From Streptococcus thermophilus (GTDB lineage Bacteria > Bacillota > Bacilli > Lactobacillales > Streptococcaceae): a stretch of 64,000 bases of DNA. The notes beneath the pieces were generated by a model. The model searched no databases and was not told where the DNA came from. It was given only the letters and a program-made list of their open reading frames with translations. The translations under genes and the position numbers were made by a program. Positions 10,223 to 19,855 of the stretch are shown here, piece by piece. The stretch lies in assembly GCF_010120595.1 (NCBI RefSeq), contig NZ_CP038020.1:1054001-1118000 (forward strand), in the 5' to 3' direction. The stretch's first letter is position 1. Each line of letters begins with the position of its first letter.

Positions 10223-10699
10223 ATGCTCATATATGATGCGGTCTTAAAAACACCTTACCGAATTCTTGGCATTAACCTCCCTAAGGATAGTCTTTTGCAT
10301 TTATCTAACCTAGGGCTGGCTGCTGGTGAAACTATTGAGGTGGTAACTAAGACCAAGAACAGCGCTATTATTATTGTTAAAGGTAGTCGCTTAGCCTTTG
10401 ATGCTTCGATTCTGGATAAAATTGATTTGGCTCCTGCAGAGGAGGACCAGAAAAAAATCCCTCTTTCTGAACTACCAGTCGGACATTCTGCCATAGTTAC
10501 GGATATCTTCTCAGCAAATGAAACCAAACGACGTCTTATGGATATGGGAATTACAAAGCGTACACGTGTTTTGTTGCGTAAAGTAGCACCTTTGGGAGAC
10601 CCCCTAGAGATTAGTTTGAGAGGATATGAATTAACCTTACGCAAGTCAGAAGCGCAAATGATTAGTGTGGTCATGTTGGACGAGGGAGAGGAAAAATGA
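10223..10699 (+). CDS. feoA: FeoA, two tandem FeoA domains
   Basis: Cytoplasmic SH3-like partner of the ferrous-iron permease FeoB. At 158 residues it is about twice the usual 75-90 residue FeoA. The N-terminal half (residues 1-70) is a diverged copy with an LSNLGLAAGETIEV turn. The C-terminal half (from about 80) carries the classical ETKRRLMDMGITKRTRV and GDPLEISLRGYELTLRKSEA segments. The stop overlaps the feoB start (ATGA). A TATAAT box at 10180-10185 is the likely -10. No clear iron-repressor site was recognised. Confidence 0.9.
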   Translation: MLIYDAVLKTPYRILGINLPKDSLLHLSNLGLAAGETIEVVTKTKNSAIIIVKGSRLAFDASILDKIDLAPAEEDQKKIPLSELPVGHSAIVTDIFSANETKRRLMDMGITKRTRVLLRKVAPLGDPLEISLRGYELTLRKSEAQMISVVMLDEGEEK

Positions 10700-12834
10700 C
10701 AGAAATTGCATTAATAGGTAATCCTAATAGTGGTAAAACCAGTTTATTCAACCTAATAACAGGACATAATCAGCGTGTTGGGAACTGGCCAGGGGTTACT
10801 GTTGAGCGAAAGAGTGGTCTGGTCAAAAAGAATAAGGATTTAGAAATCCAAGATTTGCCAGGAATTTACTCAATGTCACCCTACAGTCCTGAAGAAAAGG
10901 TGGCGCGTGATTATTTGTTAAGCCAAAGGGCTGACAGCATTTTAAATGTGGTTGATGCGACAAATTTGGAGCGTAACCTTTATCTTACAACGCAGTTAAT
11001 TGAGACAGGTATTCCAGTCACTATTGCCCTCAATATGATTGACGTTTTGGATGGTCAGGGAAAAAAGATTAATGTAGATAAATTGTCTTACCATCTAGGT
11101 GTGCCAGTAGTGGCCACCAGTGCCCTCAAACAAACTGGTGTGGATCAGGTAGTGAAAAAGGCAGCTCATACAACGACTTCTACGGTTGGTGACCTTGCCT
11201 TTCCAATATACGATGATAGGTTGGAAGCTGCCATTTCGCAAATTTTAGAAGTCTTGGGAAATTCGGTGCCACAAAGGTCTGCGCGTTTTTATGCCATTAA
11301 ACTCTTTGAACAGGATTCTTTAGTTGAGGCTGAGCTAGACTTGTCCCAATTCCAACGAAAAGAAATCGAAGATATCATTCGTATCACTGAAGAAATTTTC
11401 ACAGAAGATGCGGAGTCAATTGTCATTAACGAGCGCTATGCTTTTATCGAGCGTGTTTGTCAGATGGCTGAGAGTCATACAGAAGATTTCGCTTTAACCT
11501 TGTCGGATAAGATTGATAGGATTGTTACCAATCGTATTTTGGCTTTGCCAATTTTTGCAGTAGTCATGTATTTGGTCTACTTCTTATCTATCCAGACCGT
11601 TGGAACCATGTGGACAGACTGGGCTAATGATGTCCTCTTTGGTAAGTATGTTCCTGATTTGGTATCTTCTGGTCTTGATTATCTCCAAGTTCAGGATTGG
11701 CTTAAGTCTCTGATTGTTGATGGTATTGTAGCTGGGATTGGGACGGTACTTGGTTTCCTTCCTCAAATCTTCGTGCTATTTATCTGTTTAGGTGTGCTTG
11801 AAGATATTGGTTATATGAGTCGTATAGCCTTTGTTATGGATCGTATTTTCCGTCGTTTTGGACTATCTGGAAAATCCTTTATTCCCATGCTGATTTCAAC
11901 AGGATGCGGTGTTCCAGCAGTTATGTCTAGCCGGACTATTGAAAATGAAAGGGATCGTCGGATTACCATTATGACAGCAACCTTCATGCCTTGTTCGGCC
12001 AAGTTGGAAATTATTGCTTTAATTGCAGGGGCCTTCTTCCCTGGTAATTCTTTTGTGGCACCAAGTACCTATTTTATTGGGATAGCTACCATCATCTTAT
12101 CAGGTATCGCTCTCAAAAAGACTAGTTTTTTAGGTGGTTTGACAAGTCCTTTTATCATGGAATTACCTGCTTACCACTGGCCAAAAGTTCTATCAGTCTT
12201 ACGTTATGCTTTTGGTAAGGCCATGAGTTTTGTTAAACGTGCGGGAACAATTATTTTCAGTTTGACTGTCCTGATTTGGTTCATGTCCAACTACAACTTT
12301 ATGTTACAGAACGTTGATACGGAAGTGAGTATCTTAGCAACTTTGGGTAAAGACTTGTCCTGGATTTTTGAGCCTCTTGGCTTTGGGAATTGGCAGGCAA
12401 CAGTTGCTGCTCTCACAGGTTTAGCAGCCAAGGAGACAGTTGTTGCCACCTTCGGGATTCTCTATCATAACAGTAGTGAAGCTGGTTTGGCTACGGCTCT
12501 GCAAGCAGATTATTCAGCTCTAGCTGCTTATTCTTTCTTGATTTTTAACTTACTTTGTGCACCGTGTTTTGCAGCTATTGGGGCTATTAAGCGTGAAATG
12601 GCTAATCTGAGATGGACGGTTGGAGCTATTGTTTTTCAAACAGGTTTGGCTTATTGTGTCAGCTTGATTTTATATCAATTTGGTCAAGTTCTCCTTTATG
12701 GTAATCCAATATCGCTTTGGACACTTGTAGCAGTCTTGTTTTTAGTGACTATGATTTACTTCGTTGTTCGTAAACCTCGTCAAATTAAGGATAAGATTAT
12801 TACCTTGGAAAATCTTCAAGAAGCTAATAGTTAG
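10696..12834 (+). CDS. feoB: Ferrous iron transport GTPase FeoB
   Basis: A 712-residue ferrous iron permease with an N-terminal G domain: G1 GNPNSGKTS, switch I PGVTVERKSG, G3 DLPGIYS, G4 NMID. Next come the FeoB-associated cytosolic helices and a polytopic membrane region with paired gate motifs around GCGVPAVMSSRTI and CAPCFAAIGAIKRE. The Cys residues in those loops (TGCGVP, MPCSAK, CAPCFAA) are those usually tied to iron passage. It overlaps feoA upstream and is followed after 11 bases by a small Cys-rich protein, giving a three-gene feo operon. Confidence 0.96.
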   Translation: MTEIALIGNPNSGKTSLFNLITGHNQRVGNWPGVTVERKSGLVKKNKDLEIQDLPGIYSMSPYSPEEKVARDYLLSQRADSILNVVDATNLERNLYLTTQLIETGIPVTIALNMIDVLDGQGKKINVDKLSYHLGVPVVATSALKQTGVDQVVKKAAHTTTSTVGDLAFPIYDDRLEAAISQILEVLGNSVPQRSARFYAIKLFEQDSLVEAELDLSQFQRKEIEDIIRITEEIFTEDAESIVINERYAFIERVCQMAESHTEDFALTLSDKIDRIVTNRILALPIFAVVMYLVYFLSIQTVGTMWTDWANDVLFGKYVPDLVSSGLDYLQVQDWLKSLIVDGIVAGIGTVLGFLPQIFVLFICLGVLEDIGYMSRIAFVMDRIFRRFGLSGKSFIPMLISTGCGVPAVMSSRTIENERDRRITIMTATFMPCSAKLEIIALIAGAFFPGNSFVAPSTYFIGIATIILSGIALKKTSFLGGLTSPFIMELPAYHWPKVLSVLRYAFGKAMSFVKRAGTIIFSLTVLIWFMSNYNFMLQNVDTEVSILATLGKDLSWIFEPLGFGNWQATVAALTGLAAKETVVATFGILYHNSSEAGLATALQADYSALAAYSFLIFNLLCAPCFAAIGAIKREMANLRWTVGAIVFQTGLAYCVSLILYQFGQVLLYGNPISLWTLVAVLFLVTMIYFVVRKPRQIKDKIITLENLQEANS

Positions 12835-12845
12835 GAGAAGTTGTT

Positions 12846-12986
12846 ATGTCTACATTTATCATTGCTTTTATTATTTTCGCTTTGACTGGTTTAGGTATTC
12901 GTTACTATATTAAAGGAAAAGGATCTTGTGGAGATTGTGAGTGCTCTTGCCCGGTCAAAGAAGAAATGCATAAAGCTAATCACTAA
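12846..12986 (+). CDS. FeoB-associated Cys-rich membrane protein
   Basis: A 46-residue protein with an N-terminal hydrophobic helix (IIAFIIFALTGLGI), a basic patch, then a Cys cluster CGDCECSCP. This is the layout of the small Cys-rich proteins encoded after feoB in Firmicutes, thought to assist the permease. The ATG has an AGGAG box overlapping the end of feoB. A G-T-rich terminator follows 12 bases after the stop. Confidence 0.88.
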   Translation: MSTFIIAFIIFALTGLGIRYYIKGKGSCGDCECSCPVKEEMHKANH

Positions 12987-12998
12987 TGGAATATAAGA

Positions 12999-13033
12999 AA
13001 ATGATCTCTAATTTGGATAAGGGGTCATTTTTT
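12999..13033 (+). terminator. feo operon terminator
   Basis: AAATGATCTC pairs with GGGGTCATTT (two G-T pairs) around a 12-base loop, followed by T. Confidence 0.75.
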
Positions 13034-13124
13034 CTTACAATTGTGAGGAATGTATAAAGGTTGCCTAAGAGAAAGTATGATATGATGACATTGAAAGAAT
13101 CTAGCGTGACTTAATAAAGGCGAA

Positions 13125-13885
13125 ATGAAAGAAATGGGTTTAAACAGAGAGATTGTCCTAATTCATGAGACCTGATGTGCTGGTAATATCTAGAGAGAAT
13201 TTGCGACAGGTCTCCGTCAGATGGAGTATACGGTGCATACACCTAGCTTTCGTTACCATGACTTACCATATCAAGACTGTCTGAATAAAGTTGGTGCCGT
13301 AACTTTGCAGGATTATCGAGATGATTTGGTGGCTTTGATTGAAAGTTTAAATCAGCCACCGCTTCTTTTGGGACACTCTTTAGGTTTTCTAGTGGCACAA
13401 ATGGCTGCTAAAAAGACAGAGATTGCTGGTATGATTTTCATGTGACCAGCTCTGACAGCTAATATTTTTGCCTTTTATCCAACCATGCTAGCTTGTTTCG
13501 GCAAACACTTTTTACGTTGTTTTTTTTTGGAAAAAAGACATTCCGCCTTATAAAAAAGAATTTTTTCAAGTATTGTATGAATGAGCAAGAGGAGTCTTTG
13601 AAAGAAGAAGTCTTTGCGACACTAGTGTTTGAGTCAGGTAAAGTTTACACTCAGATGGCCCTTCATTGATTTGATAAGACAAAGGCGGCTTACGTGGATT
13701 TTAGTAACACTTCATGTCTTGTTCTTGTGATTGCGGGGGCTAAGAATAAGATGACTCATCCTAATATTGCTAGAAGAACAGCTAAGAACTACCGTGATTC
13801 AGTTCTTGTTTCACTAACGGGTGCAGATCACATGTATGAAAGTGGTAAATTCCAGCAAAAGACCTTAAGAGTTATTGAGGGGTAG
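13125..13885 (+). pseudogene. Alpha/beta hydrolase, heavily degraded
   Basis: The pieces spell one alpha/beta hydrolase of about 250 residues. The oxyanion-region strand IVLIHE comes first, then the nucleophile elbow GHSLG inside LLLGHSLGFLVAQMAAKK, and a late His region GADHMYESGKF. The first frame is stopped by TGA and TAG near 13173-13195 and again by TGA at 13443-13445. A T-run near 13515-13525 shifts the frame, another TGA falls near 13670, and the last part (13694-13885) is in a third frame. At least five lesions mean it is long dead. The original substrate is unknown. Confidence 0.85.
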
Positions 13886-13932
13886 AGTCAGCAAAATGGT
13901 TTTGTAAATTAATTATGAAGAATAATCAGACG

Positions 13933-13960
13933 AAGTTGGGACAAGTTCCCAGCTTTTTGT
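13933..13960 (+). terminator. Terminator before folD
   Basis: AAGTTGGGA and TTCCCAGCTT pair with one G-T pair around a short loop, followed by T. It is a leftover of the decayed hydrolase gene or insulates folD. Confidence 0.7.
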
Positions 13961-14058
13961 GTTTCATTTTAAATGTCTTTTTGAAAATTTTGAAAATTAA
14001 GTCACAAAGAGGCCTTCCTATGGTATAATTGAAAAAAAAGTATGTATTGGAGAACACC

Positions 14059-14913
14059 ATGGCGATTATAATGGACGGTAAGGCCCTAGCTGTTAACATG
14101 CAGGAGCAATTGCAAGAAAAGGTAGCACGTCTAAAAGAAAAGGAATGGATTGTTCCAGGACTAGTGGTAATTATGGTTGGAGAAAACCCTGCCAGTCAAG
14201 TTTATGTGCGTAATAAGGAACGAGCTGCTAAAAAAGCTGGCTTCCATAGTAAGACGGTCAATCTTTCTGAGAGTATCAGCGAGGAAGAACTGATTGAGGT
14301 CATTGAAAAGTACAATCAGGATCCGCTTTTCCATGGGATTTTGGTTCAATTGCCATTGCCAAATCATATTAATGAAATGCGTATCCTTTTGGCTATTGAT
14401 CCTAAAAAGGATGTGGATGGTTTCCATCCTATGAATACAGGGAACCTCTGGAATGGACGTCCTCAAATGGTGCCTTGTACACCAGCGGGAATTATGGAAA
14501 TTCTCCGTGAGTACAATGTTGAATTGGAAGGTAAGACAGCAGTTATCATTGGACGCAGTAATATTGTAGGTAAGCCTATGGCACAGCTTCTCTTGGATAA
14601 AAATGCCACAGTTACTTTGACCCACTCACGCACGCCACATTTGGCTAAAGTTTGTAACAAGGCCGACGTTTTGATAGTGGCTATTGGCCGTGCAAAATTT
14701 GTAACAGAAGAATTTGTCAAAGAGGGTGCTGTTGTCATTGATGTGGGAATCAACCGCGATGAAGAAGGTAAACTCTGTGGTGATGTTGATTTTGATCAAG
14801 TGAAAGAGAAGGTTAGCATGATCACGCCTGTCCCAGGAGGTGTAGGACCTATGACTATTACCATGCTGATGGAACAGACCTATCAAGCTGCTCTTCGTAG
14901 TTTGAAAGGATAG
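14059..14913 (+). CDS. folD: Bifunctional methylenetetrahydrofolate dehydrogenase/cyclohydrolase FolD
   Basis: Interconverts 5,10-methylene-, methenyl- and 10-formyl-tetrahydrofolate for one-carbon supply. It is 284 residues from ATG 14059, the family length; the frame is open 30 bases further but the GGAG box fits this ATG. Catalytic region [14 protein letters not shown] holds the Tyr and Lys; GILVQLPLP and [10 protein letters not shown] are signature segments; [15 protein letters not shown] is the NADP-binding loop; [19 protein letters not shown] closes the protein. The stop is three bases before nnrD. Confidence 0.96.
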   Translation: MAIIMDGKALAVNMQEQLQEKVARLKEKEWIVPGLVVIMVGENPASQVYVRNKERAAKKAGFHSKTVNLSESISEEELIEVIEKYNQDPLFHGILVQLPLPNHINEMRILLAIDPKKDVDGFHPMNTGNLWNGRPQMVPCTPAGIMEILREYNVELEGKTAVIIGRSNIVGKPMAQLLLDKNATVTLTHSRTPHLAKVCNKADVLIVAIGRAKFVTEEFVKEGAVVIDVGINRDEEGKLCGDVDFDQVKEKVSMITPVPGGVGPMTITMLMEQTYQAALRSLKG

Positions 14914-14916
14914 CTT

Positions 14917-15753
14917 ATGAAAGTTGATGATGACTTAGTTAGGCAAGTGATAAGACCTAGATTGAGAGAGTCTCACAAGGGCTCTTATGGTCGAGTGCTT
15001 TTGGTTGGTGGACTTTATCCTTATGGTGGCGCCATCATTATGGCTGCTATTGCCTGTGTCAACAGTGGTGCGGGCTTGGTTACAGTTGCTACAGATCGTG
15101 AAAATATCATAGCTCTTCATGCTCACCTTCCTGAAGCTATGGCCTTTGACCTAAGGGAGACTGAAAGATTTCTTGATAACCTTAGAGCAGCAGATGTTAT
15201 TTTAATCGGCCCTGGTCTAGGTGAGGAGGAGACAGCTGATTGGGCCTTGGAGTTGGTCTTGGCAAATATTAGGTCAAACCAGAACTTGGTTGTTGATGGT
15301 TCTGCTCTTAACCTTTTGGCAAAGAAAAATCAGAGCAGCTTGCCAAAGTGTCACCTTATACTCACTCCCCATCAAAAGGAATGGGAAAGACTGTCTGGTT
15401 TAGCTATTTCAGAGCAGTCGGTTTCCAATACTCAAAGAGCCTTAGAGGAGTTCCAAAGTGGAACAATTCTAGTTGTCAAGAGCCATAAGACAGCTGTTTA
15501 TCAGGGAGCAGAAGTAGCCCATTTAGAGGTCGGTGGACCCTATCAGGCAACGGGTGGAATGGGAGATACCTTGGCTGGTATGGTTGCTGGATTTCTTGCC
15601 CAATTTGCCTCAACTGACTCTTACAAGGCGGTCATCATTGCGACCTGGCTCCACTCAGCTATTGCGGATAATATCGCTGAAAATGCTTATGTGGTTTTGC
15701 CGACTCGCATCAGCAAGGCTATTCCTAGCTGGATGAAAAAATTGTCATTATAA
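14917..15753 (+). CDS. nnrD: ADP/ATP-dependent NAD(P)H-hydrate dehydratase
   Basis: A 278-residue repair enzyme that converts damaged hydrated NAD(P)H back to NAD(P)H, of the YjeF C-terminal/ribokinase-like fold. Markers: GSYGRVLLVGGLYPYGGA near the N-terminus, DVILIGPGLG, NLVVDGSALNLL and the kinase-like anion hole GGMGDTLAGMVAGFLAQ near residue 210. There is no fused epimerase domain. It follows folD by three bases and is probably co-transcribed; a short terminator follows. Confidence 0.88.
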   Translation: MKVDDDLVRQVIRPRLRESHKGSYGRVLLVGGLYPYGGAIIMAAIACVNSGAGLVTVATDRENIIALHAHLPEAMAFDLRETERFLDNLRAADVILIGPGLGEEETADWALELVLANIRSNQNLVVDGSALNLLAKKNQSSLPKCHLILTPHQKEWERLSGLAISEQSVSNTQRALEEFQSGTILVVKSHKTAVYQGAEVAHLEVGGPYQATGGMGDTLAGMVAGFLAQFASTDSYKAVIIATWLHSAIADNIAENAYVVLPTRISKAIPSWMKKLSL

Positions 15754-15764
15754 ATCTGAAAACA

Positions 15765-15790
15765 TGTCTCAAATTGAGGCAAGTTTTTTT
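15765..15790 (+). terminator. folD-nnrD terminator
   Basis: TGTCTC and GAGGCA form a short stem with G-T pairing, followed by a long T run. Confidence 0.65.
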
Positions 15791-15874
15791 AAATTTCGAT
15801 ATTTTTTTAAGCTTGCTGAAGATGATTTGTGATAAAATATAATAAAATTCTTATAAGAACATAGAGGAGACAAA

Positions 15875-17989
15875 GTGACATCATTTTGGGAAAAAAATAG
15901 TCAAAAATGGAAAAAATGGCGTCAGAAGAGAAAAGAAAAACGAGCGAATAAACCTAGAAAGCCAGTAAACATCTCGCGTCGTGTTTACTTGCTTTTTGGT
16001 GTCGTCTTTGTTCTTTTTTTGTTACTTTTTGCGCGTTTGACCTATATGCAGGTTTATAACAAATCTTTTTATACTAAAAAATTAGAGGATAACTCCAAGT
16101 ATACGGTTAGGATTGCAAGCGAACGTGGGCAAATCTTTGATGCCAAGGGGATTGCTCTTACGACCAATCAGAGTAAGGATGTTATCACCTTTACGCGTAG
16201 TAATCTAGTGTCATCAGATACCATGAAGAGTGTTGCGGAAAGATTGGCAACTTTGGTGACACTGACAGAGACTAAGGTGACAGATCGCCAGAAACGTGAA
16301 TTTTATTTAGCTGATTCTGCTAACTATAAGCGTGTGGTTAATGATCTTCCTAATGACAAGAAAACAGATAAATTTGGTAATAAATTAGCAGAAGCTACTA
16401 TCTACAATAATGCTATTAATGCGGTTCCTGATGAAGCTGTTGATTATTCTGAGGACGAGCTAAAGATAGTCTACATTTATTCTCAGATGAATGCTGTTTC
16501 TAATTTCTCAACAGTCATACTGAAGACGGCGGACTTGACTCCTGATCAGATTGCGATTGTGGCAGCTAAGCAGAAGGAACTAAATGGAATTAGAGTTGCT
16601 AAGGATTGGGAACGTCACACGTCTGATTCGTCCTTGTCCCCTCTTATCGGTAGGGTTTCAAGTTCAGAAGCAGGACTGCCTCAGGAGGATGCTAAGGATT
16701 ATCTAAAAAAAGGGTATGCCCTAAATGACCGTGTAGGTACCTCTTATTTGGAAAAAGAGTACGAAGAGGAGCTCCAAGGAAAACATACTGTTCGTGAGAT
16801 TACTGTGGACAAGGAAGGTAAGGTTGATAGTGATAAAATCATTCAGAAAGGTAGCAAGGGGAACAACCTGCAGTTGACCATCGACCTTGATTTCCAAAAG
16901 GGAGTTGAAGATATCCTTGGCCAACAACTATCTTCAGAGATTTCAGAGAATAAAGCGACCTATTCTGAAGGTATGTACGCAGTAGTTATGAATGCGGATA
17001 CTGGTGCTGTCCTTGCTATGGCAGGACAAAAACACGAGCAAGGGGCACAGGATTTTAAGGCTGATGCCTTAGGAACCATCACCGATGTCTTCACTCCAGG
17101 TTCTGTAGTTAAGGGGGCTACTTTAACCGCAGGTTGGCGCTCGGGTGCTATCTATGGGGACCAGGTATTAACTGACCAACCTATTAATATTGCTGGTTCG
17201 CCCCCAATTACCTCTTGGTTTACAGATAAAGGTAGTCGTGCCATTACCGCAACTCAGGCCTTAGAATATTCCTCAAATACCTATATGGTTCAGATTGCTA
17301 TCAAACTTCTTGGGCAACAGTATGTTCCAGGAATGTCCTTGTCGACTGATAATATGGAAAAGGCGATGACGACGTTTCGTGATACTTATGCTGAGTTTGG
17401 TATGGGTGTGTCTACGGGACTTGATTTACCAGGAGAATCAGAAGGTTACATTCCCAAGAATTATAATATAGCCAATGTCTTGACAGAGGCTTTTGGACAA
17501 TATGACTCTTATACAACTATCCAGTTGGCTCAGTATGTTGCCTCAATCGCAAATGGTGGAAAACGTGTAGCACCTCACATCGTCGGAGGTATCTATGATG
17601 CTGGTGAAAATGGTAGTCTAGGAACTTTATCTTCAACTGTAGACACGCGCGTCCTTAACAAGCTATCCTTAGATTCTGAGCAATTAGGGATTATCCAACA
17701 AGGGTTTCATGACGTGGTCAACTCAGGTTCTAGTCTTGCAACAGGTAAAGCCATGGCAAGTTCTATTATTCCAATTAGTGGTAAAACAGGGACAGCCGAA
17801 ACCTATGCAACAGATGGTTCAGGAAATTCAGTAACGACAGTTAACCTTAATGCTGTTGCCTATGCGACAGCCAAAGATGGTACTAAGTTGGCGGTTGGGA
17901 TTATGTACCCACATGCTTTAGACTGGAAGAGTAAGGCCCATCAAAATGCCATTAAAGCTATCATGGAACTTTATCAAAATACTCACTAA
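15875..17989 (+). CDS. pbp2b: Class B penicillin-binding protein 2B
   Basis: Transpeptidase that cross-links septal or peripheral peptidoglycan. A highly basic cytoplasmic tail of about 35 residues precedes one membrane anchor (VYLLFGVVFVLFLLLFARL). The dimerisation domain follows (SERGQIFDAKGIAL), then the transpeptidase domain with all three motifs: PGSVVKG (SxxK Ser), YSSNTYM (SxN) and SGKTGTAE (KTG). The 704 residues start at a GTG with an AGGAG box. The following recR gene confirms PBP2B rather than PBP2X. A hairpin terminator separates the two genes. Confidence 0.92.
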   Translation: MTSFWEKNSQKWKKWRQKRKEKRANKPRKPVNISRRVYLLFGVVFVLFLLLFARLTYMQVYNKSFYTKKLEDNSKYTVRIASERGQIFDAKGIALTTNQSKDVITFTRSNLVSSDTMKSVAERLATLVTLTETKVTDRQKREFYLADSANYKRVVNDLPNDKKTDKFGNKLAEATIYNNAINAVPDEAVDYSEDELKIVYIYSQMNAVSNFSTVILKTADLTPDQIAIVAAKQKELNGIRVAKDWERHTSDSSLSPLIGRVSSSEAGLPQEDAKDYLKKGYALNDRVGTSYLEKEYEEELQGKHTVREITVDKEGKVDSDKIIQKGSKGNNLQLTIDLDFQKGVEDILGQQLSSEISENKATYSEGMYAVVMNADTGAVLAMAGQKHEQGAQDFKADALGTITDVFTPGSVVKGATLTAGWRSGAIYGDQVLTDQPINIAGSPPITSWFTDKGSRAITATQALEYSSNTYMVQIAIKLLGQQYVPGMSLSTDNMEKAMTTFRDTYAEFGMGVSTGLDLPGESEGYIPKNYNIANVLTEAFGQYDSYTTIQLAQYVASIANGGKRVAPHIVGGIYDAGENGSLGTLSSTVDTRVLNKLSLDSEQLGIIQQGFHDVVNSGSSLATGKAMASSIIPISGKTGTAETYATDGSGNSVTTVNLNAVAYATAKDGTKLAVGIMYPHALDWKSKAHQNAIKAIMELYQNTH

Positions 17990-17996
17990 TATTATA

Positions 17997-18027
17997 AAAT
18001 CTCTTGTGCCTTGCATGAGAGATTTTT
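17997..18027 (+). terminator. pbp2b terminator
   Basis: AAATCTCT and AGAGATTT make a perfect 8-bp stem with a 13-base loop, followed by T. Confidence 0.82.
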
Positions 18028-18098
18028 CTGTGATATAGTGTTTGAGTATTTGTTCTTTAAGATATGAGTTGAGAAATATAAAAGAAATGGAGGACCTC

Positions 18099-18695
18099 AT
18101 GCTTTATCCTACTCCAATTGCTAAACTGATTGATAGTTTTTCAAAACTTCCAGGAATTGGGGCTAAGACGGCGACACGTCTGGCTTTCTATACCATCAGC
18201 ATGTCTGATGAAGATGTTAATGATTTTGCAAAAAATCTTTTAGCAGCAAAACGTGAGTTGACCTATTGTTCAGTTTGTGGTCGCTTGACTGATGATGACC
18301 CATGTATTATTTGTACGGATGAAACTAGAGACCGTACTAAGATTTTGGTTGTTGAGGACTCCAAAGATGTTTCTGCTATGGAAAAGATTCAGGAATATCG
18401 TGGTCTCTACCATGTGCTTCAAGGGCTTATCTCCCCTATGAATGGTGTTGGACCAGATGATATTAATTTAAAAAGTTTGATTACCCGTCTTATGGATAGC
18501 GAGGTTGACGAGGTCATCATCGCAACTAATGCAACGGCCGATGGTGAGGCAACCTCTATGTATATTTCACGGGTCCTCAAACCTGCAGGTATTAAGGTGA
18601 CCCGCCTAGCACGTGGGCTGGCTGTTGGTTCTGACATCGAGTACGCTGATGAAGTAACCTTGCTAAGAGCCATCGAGAATCGAACAGAACTATAG
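18099..18695 (+). CDS. recR: Recombination mediator RecR
   Basis: Works with RecF and RecO to load RecA on gapped DNA. 198 residues from ATG 18099, which has a GGAGG box; the frame opens earlier but [19 protein letters not shown] is the standard RecR start. Then a helix-hairpin-helix ([14 protein letters not shown]), a four-Cys zinc finger (CSVCGRL, CIIC), and a Toprim domain from ILVVEDSKD to [19 protein letters not shown] small terminator follows. In many streptococci ddl comes next; here a decayed licT does. Confidence 0.95.
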   Translation: MLYPTPIAKLIDSFSKLPGIGAKTATRLAFYTISMSDEDVNDFAKNLLAAKRELTYCSVCGRLTDDDPCIICTDETRDRTKILVVEDSKDVSAMEKIQEYRGLYHVLQGLISPMNGVGPDDINLKSLITRLMDSEVDEVIIATNATADGEATSMYISRVLKPAGIKVTRLARGLAVGSDIEYADEVTLLRAIENRTEL

Positions 18696-18702
18696 AAAAA
18701 GT

Positions 18703-18724
18703 GTTGGTATAGCCAACCCTTTTT
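18703..18724 (+). terminator. recR terminator
   Basis: GTTGG at 18703-18707 and CCAAC at 18713-18717 form a short stem with a five-base loop, followed by CCTTTTT. Confidence 0.65.
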
Positions 18725-18795
18725 GTTTATTGTTATTAGGTTTCTCATTAAAAACTTTGTAAAATAAAAAAAGGCTTAAATGATGAGGGATCATG

Positions 18796-19636
18796 ATGTA
18801 AATTGAAAAAAATTAAATAACAATGTTGTCCAAGCCATGGATAATGACGTAGAATACATCGTTATGGGTAAGGGACTTGGCTTTCAAAAAAAGATCGGAG
18901 AGACGGTTAATAAAGAGAAGATTGAAAAGACCTTTGTCTTGGAAAATCCGGAGACAGTGGCCAAATGGACTCGTGTTTATGTAGATTTGCCTGATGGTGA
19001 AATGCAGGTCTTTTTGAATATCATCACTTTTGCTGAAGCTGTTCTGCAAACCAAGTTTGATCCCTCTTTTTTATTGCTCTTGCAGACCATCTTCATTATG
19101 CTATTGAACGCAGTAGAGAAGAAATATCCCTACAAAACCCTTTGTCTTGGGAAGTTAGAAAATTTTACCCTCGGGAGTATGAAATTGGAAAACAAGCCCT
19201 TCGTTTGATTGCCAATGATTTAGAAGTGGAATTGGTAGATGATGAGGCAGCCTCAGTCGCTTTGCACTTTGTCAATGCACAAAAGGATGCGGGTCTCCAT
19301 GAAAAAGACCGACAGATGAGTCAAATTGTGGTTTGCATTAGTGAGATTGTCCGTCTTCATTTTGCTTGTGACTTTGAGCAAGATAGTTTTTCTTTTAACC
19401 GTTTTATTACTCATCTTCGGTACTTAGCGCAACGTATTGTGAGTGGGGTTAGTGGTGGTAAAAACGATGCTTTTCTATATGAACAAGCCAAGACTAACTA
19501 CCCAAAATCTTTTATCTGTACCCAAAAGATCGTCACCTATATCAAGTCAAGTTATGCTTTTGAACTTAGTTTAGACGAACAGGTCTATTTGACCATTCAT
19601 ATCCAACAACGCTTTAGAGATAATATCGATAAGTAA
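18796..19636 (+). pseudogene. licT: BglG/LicT-type transcriptional antiterminator, frameshifted
   Basis: The RNA-binding CAT domain is recognisable in the frame of 18813 (LNNNVVQAMDNDVEYIVMG then GLGFQKKIGE), but its start codon is disconnected by a small frame change near 18800. PRD1 begins, then a frameshift near 19065-19080 moves the sequence to the frame that continues through WEVRKFYPREYEIGKQAL and PRD2 to YLTIHIQQRFRDNID. Together they make one LicT of about 280 residues. No bgl PTS gene lies nearby, so the regulator probably decayed with loss of beta-glucoside use. The second piece from 19142 might be made but lacks the RNA-binding domain. Confidence 0.88.
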
Positions 19637-19658
19637 GCGATTCTCATAGATATTATAT

Positions 19659-19693
19659 AAAAAGCAGACAATTAGGCTCAGGTCTGCTTTTTC
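19659..19693 (+). terminator. Terminator after the licT remnant
   Basis: AAAAAGCAGAC and GTCTGCTTTTT are perfect complements around a 12-base loop. Confidence 0.9.
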
Positions 19694-19699
19694 TGTGTC

Positions 19700-19855
19700 C
19701 TTGTGATATAATGAATTGATTAATATTGTACTGAAATTATTCGGTGAAAGTATTGAATACAATTTAGTATTCGTCATAAAAAGCTAATTTGTTAATGAAA
19801 GGAAGGGAGCAGCTCTGTCCTTTAAGTAGGCTCAACTATTCCGAAAAAGCATGCT
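19700..19855 (+). promoter_or_regulatory. Promoter and long leader of ybeY
   Basis: TGTGATATAAT at about 19701-19711 is an extended -10 type box. It would give a leader of roughly 135 bases with two small hairpins: GAATAC-N6-GTATTC near 19757, and AAAGGA with TCCTTT around 19798-19823. No Shine-Dalgarno box precedes the ybeY ATG; the only AGGAAGGG lies about 50 bases upstream. Confidence 0.4.
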
